Below are positions 13,869 through 16,025 of a DNA stretch of 16,025 nucleotides, in pieces. Positions within the stretch are counted from its first letter, which is position 1. The number at the start of each line of letters is the position of its first letter. Under the pieces are notes generated by a model. The model was not told the origin of the DNA, did no database searches, and saw only the letters and a program-made list of their open reading frames with translations. A program made the translations under genes and the position numbers. The stretch comes from an uncultured Collinsella sp. Its GTDB lineage: Bacteria > Actinomycetota > Coriobacteriia > Coriobacteriales > Coriobacteriaceae. The DNA is taken from NCBI GenBank assembly GCA_900757185.1, contig CAAEMX010000026.1:1-16025 (forward strand). The letters are read 5' to 3'.

Positions 13869-15821
13869 ATGGCCACCGCCGACCCCAAGAAGAAAAAGAA
13901 GAAGCGCAAGAAAAAAGAGTCCCTTGAGCATAAACGCAACCGCATCCTGGTAGCACTGGGCATTTTTGCCGTGGTGTACGCCCTCGATGAGCTCGGCACC
14001 CTCGCTGCTGCATTCGGCACCCCGGGCGACATCTATGCCAGCTTCGCACTGTTCCTCGTGCCTTTTTTGATTGCCGGCTACGACGTACTCCAGAAGGCGT
14101 TCAGCAACATCCGCCGCGGCAAGGCGTTCGACGAGAGCTTCCTCATGGCCGTCGCGACCATCGGCGCATTTGCCATGGTGCTCTTCCCCGACACCGACCC
14201 GCACATGGCCGAAGGCGCCGCTGTCATGCTGTTCTATCAGGTCGGCGAGCTGTTCCAGGCCTACGCCGTGGGCAAGAGCCGCAAATCGATCAGCGCCATG
14301 ATGGACATCGCGCCCGATTACGCAAACATCGAGCAAGCCGACGGCACACTCGAGCAGGTCTTCCCCGATGACATCGCCGTCGGCACCCTCATCGTGGTCA
14401 AGCCCGGCGAGCGCGTGCCCATCGACGGCGTCATCGTCGAAGGCGAGACGCAGCTCGATACCGCCGCCCTTACCGGCGAGTCGGTCCCCCGCCCGGCCAA
14501 AACCGGAGACGATATCATCAGCGGCTGCATCAACATGACGGGTCTCATCCACGTGCGCACCACCAAGCCCTTTGGCGAGTCCACCGTCGCGCGCGTCCTG
14601 GAGCTCGTGGAAAACGCTAGCGAAAAGAAGGCGCGTACCGAGAACTTCATCACGCGCTTCGCCCGCGTCTACACGCCCGCCGTCACCGGCGCGGCAGCGG
14701 TGCTCGCACTCGGCGGCGGCTTGGTCACCGGTGCCTGGTCCGACTGGATCCTGCGCGGCCTGACCTTCCTGGTCGTCAGCTGCCCGTGCGCCCTCGTGAT
14801 CAGCGTACCGTTGAGCTTCTTTGGCGGCATCGGCGGCGCGTCCAAGCTGGGCGTTCTCATCAAAGGCTCCAACTACCTCGAGACGCTCGCCAACGTGGAC
14901 ACCGTCGTCTTCGACAAAACGGGCACCCTTACCAACGGCACGTTCTCGGTCGTCGCGGTGCACCCCGAGGCCGGCTATACCGAGCAGTCGTTGCTCGAAG
15001 TCGCCGCCCTTGCCGAGTCGTTTTCCGATCACCCTATCGCGCAGTCGGTGCGCGCCGCCTACCAGGGCGAGCCCGACCCCAAGCGCGTGACGGATTCCGC
15101 TAATGACGCGGGGCACGGCGTGACGGCGACCATCGACGGCATGCATGTCGTCGTCGGCAACGCCAAGATGCTCGCCGCGGCCGGCGTTGAAGCGCCCGAT
15201 TGCGAGGTCGTCGGAACGATTCTGCATGTGCTCGTTGACGGCGTGTACGCCGGCCACATCGTGATTGCAGACACCGTTAAGGCCGATGCCGAGCAGACGA
15301 TCCGCGACCTACACGCCGCCGGCGTCAAGCGCACCGTTATGCTCACGGGCGACCGCGAGGAAGTGGCTGCGTCCGTTGCCGAACAGTTGGGGCTCGACGA
15401 GTTCCACGCGCAGCTGCTGCCGGGCGACAAGGTCGAGCGTGTTGAAGCGCTGCTCACGGCCGAAAGTGGCAAGGGTAAACTCGCCTTTGTGGGAGACGGC
15501 ATCAACGACGCGCCCGTGCTCACCCGCACAGACGTTGGCATTGCCATGGGCGCCATGGGTTCCGATGCAGCAATCGAGGCAGCGGACGTTGTACTGATGG
15601 ACGACAAGCCGTCCAACATCTCCCGCGCTATCCGCGTGGCGCGCAAGACCATGACGATTGTTTGGCAGAACATCATCTTTGCACTGGGCATTAAGTTGCT
15701 GATTCTGGTGCTTGCGGCGCTCGGAATCGCCAACATGTGGCTCGCGGTCTTTGGCGACGTGGGCGTGGCGATCATCGCCATCCTGAACGCCATGCGCGCG
15801 ATGGGTGTCAAGAACCTGTAG
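13869..15821 (+). CDS. P1B-2-type Zn/Cd/Pb-exporting ATPase
   Basis: Membrane ATPase of 650 residues that exports Zn(II), Cd(II) or Pb(II). Motifs in order: TGES (202-205, actuator), SCPCALVIS with CPC at 305-307, phosphorylated D349 in DKTGTLT, HP at 388-389 in the nucleotide domain, and GDGINDAP (542-549). In the last helices K609 and D630 are 21 residues apart, the same spacing as the K/D pair that defines ZntA-like P1B-2 pumps, which argues against copper. There is no N-terminal HMA domain; instead residues 7-16 are nearly all lysine and arginine, followed by the first helices. The separate HMA protein upstream probably replaces the missing domain. I chose ATG 13869 because GGAGGA lies 8 nt before it; longer frames would read through the third operator. 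The gene ends the operon. Confidence 0.95.
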   Translation: MATADPKKKKKKRKKKESLEHKRNRILVALGIFAVVYALDELGTLAAAFGTPGDIYASFALFLVPFLIAGYDVLQKAFSNIRRGKAFDESFLMAVATIGAFAMVLFPDTDPHMAEGAAVMLFYQVGELFQAYAVGKSRKSISAMMDIAPDYANIEQADGTLEQVFPDDIAVGTLIVVKPGERVPIDGVIVEGETQLDTAALTGESVPRPAKTGDDIISGCINMTGLIHVRTTKPFGESTVARVLELVENASEKKARTENFITRFARVYTPAVTGAAAVLALGGGLVTGAWSDWILRGLTFLVVSCPCALVISVPLSFFGGIGGASKLGVLIKGSNYLETLANVDTVVFDKTGTLTNGTFSVVAVHPEAGYTEQSLLEVAALAESFSDHPIAQSVRAAYQGEPDPKRVTDSANDAGHGVTATIDGMHVVVGNAKMLAAAGVEAPDCEVVGTILHVLVDGVYAGHIVIADTVKADAEQTIRDLHAAGVKRTVMLTGDREEVAASVAEQLGLDEFHAQLLPGDKVERVEALLTAESGKGKLAFVGDGINDAPVLTRTDVGIAMGAMGSDAAIEAADVVLMDDKPSNISRAIRVARKTMTIVWQNIIFALGIKLLILVLAALGIANMWLAVFGDVGVAIIAILNAMRAMGVKNL

Positions 15822-15877
15822 CGTTCGTGGGCTGTCCGGCCGGGGCCGGGCTTGGTTTTGAAAACGTCCTCGCGCAT

Positions 15878-15924
15878 GAGGCCCGTCTTTCCTGCTCCTG
15901 CGGAGCAACGGAAAGGCGGGCCTC
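15878..15924. terminator. Convergent stem-loop after the ATPase gene
   Basis: The outer stem GAGGCCCG / CGGGCCTC (8 bp) continues through CTTTCC / GGAAAG and GCTCC / GGAGC, with small internal loops. It starts about 56 nt after the ATPase stop and ends 13 nt before the stop codon of the minus-strand gene at the window edge. Neither side has a strong T-tract, but the position between convergent genes fits a shared terminator. Confidence 0.7.
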
Positions 15925-15936
15925 GCGCTGACGCTC

Positions 15937-16025
15937 CTATTTGGCAAGGTGTTTTTTAGAATCCATTTTGCGCTCGGCCTCGAAGGCCCGCCTGTCCCAA
16001 TCGAGCGGAAGTCCGGCCTCGACCC
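15937..16025 (-). CDS. 3' end of an unidentified minus-strand gene
   Basis: The minus strand is open from the window edge to a TAG at 15937-15939 and encodes a C-terminus reading VEAGLPLDWDRRAFEAERK then MDSKKHLAK. Codon use is GC-rich at the third position early on, as in the other genes, and the convergent stem-loop next to its stop supports a real gene end. Only about 28 residues are visible, with a basic tail; I do not recognise the family. Confidence 0.6.
   Translation of the reverse strand, partial: VEAGLPLDWDRRAFEAERKMDSKKHLAK

Noticed and set aside
13848..15257. Minus-strand open frame of 469 codons opposite the ATPase
   Set aside because: It mirrors the codon bias of the ATPase gene, whose five catalytic motifs are intact on the plus strand.
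1..16025. CRISPR array, tRNA or rRNA genes, phage integrase or transposase
   Set aside because: I looked on both strands and saw no regularly spaced repeats, cloverleaf candidates or recombinase motifs.

Overview
The window looks like chromosomal DNA from a high-GC actinobacterium of the class Coriobacteriia, most likely Collinsella or a close relative. The assignment rests on protein style, GC-rich third codon positions, a DtxR-type box, and a DUF559-like protein of a kind I associate with Collinsella, Olsenella and Slackia. It was made without a database search.

Layout. (1) Positions 1-430 hold no gene I can support. A 57-residue ORF (431-604) follows that resembles a Phd/YefM antitoxin with its middle missing; no toxin is nearby. 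(2) Positions 736-5231 form a plus-strand serine-biosynthesis block: serC, serA, two hairpins, an M20 metallohydrolase, and a short DUF1015-like protein. serC and serA together convert 3-phosphoglycerate to phosphoserine. A DUF1015 gene beside serA is known from Clostridia. (3) Positions 5279-7312 hold a minus-strand cluster: a nitroreductase followed by two tandem histidine phosphatases. A 19-bp DtxR/IdeR-like box lies upstream and a 13-bp perfect palindrome lies inside. (4) Positions 7548-8675 hold a plus-strand pair, an HdeD/DUF308 membrane protein directly abutting a YaiI/DUF188 protein, closed by a strong terminator. (5) Positions 8740-10972 hold a divergent pair: a minus-strand ArsP_2/DUF2899-type metal permease with a histidine-rich loop, and a plus-strand DEDDh exonuclease with an unassigned N-terminal region. 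Their shared spacer carries a 16-bp direct repeat with a 30-bp period. (6) Positions 11039-13046 look accessory. A nuclease-like gene (AbiEi-like front, DUF559-like back) is broken by one in-frame TAG and sits between two pairs of inverted 29-nt repeats. (7) Positions 13047-15821 form a zinc/cadmium/lead efflux operon: a SmtB-type ArsR regulator, a free-standing HMA metallochaperone and a P1B-2 ATPase. It has a near-consensus promoter embedded in an operator and a third operator copy just before the ATPase. The last 89 bases hold the 3' end of a minus-strand gene.

The strongest items for a second look are the amber-interrupted nuclease between inverted repeat pairs, the stripped-down DUF1015 protein, the mini-antitoxin, and three regulatory layouts: the DtxR-like box, the 30-bp-period repeats and the three-operator metal operon. 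I did not find a clearly new multi-gene defence system.
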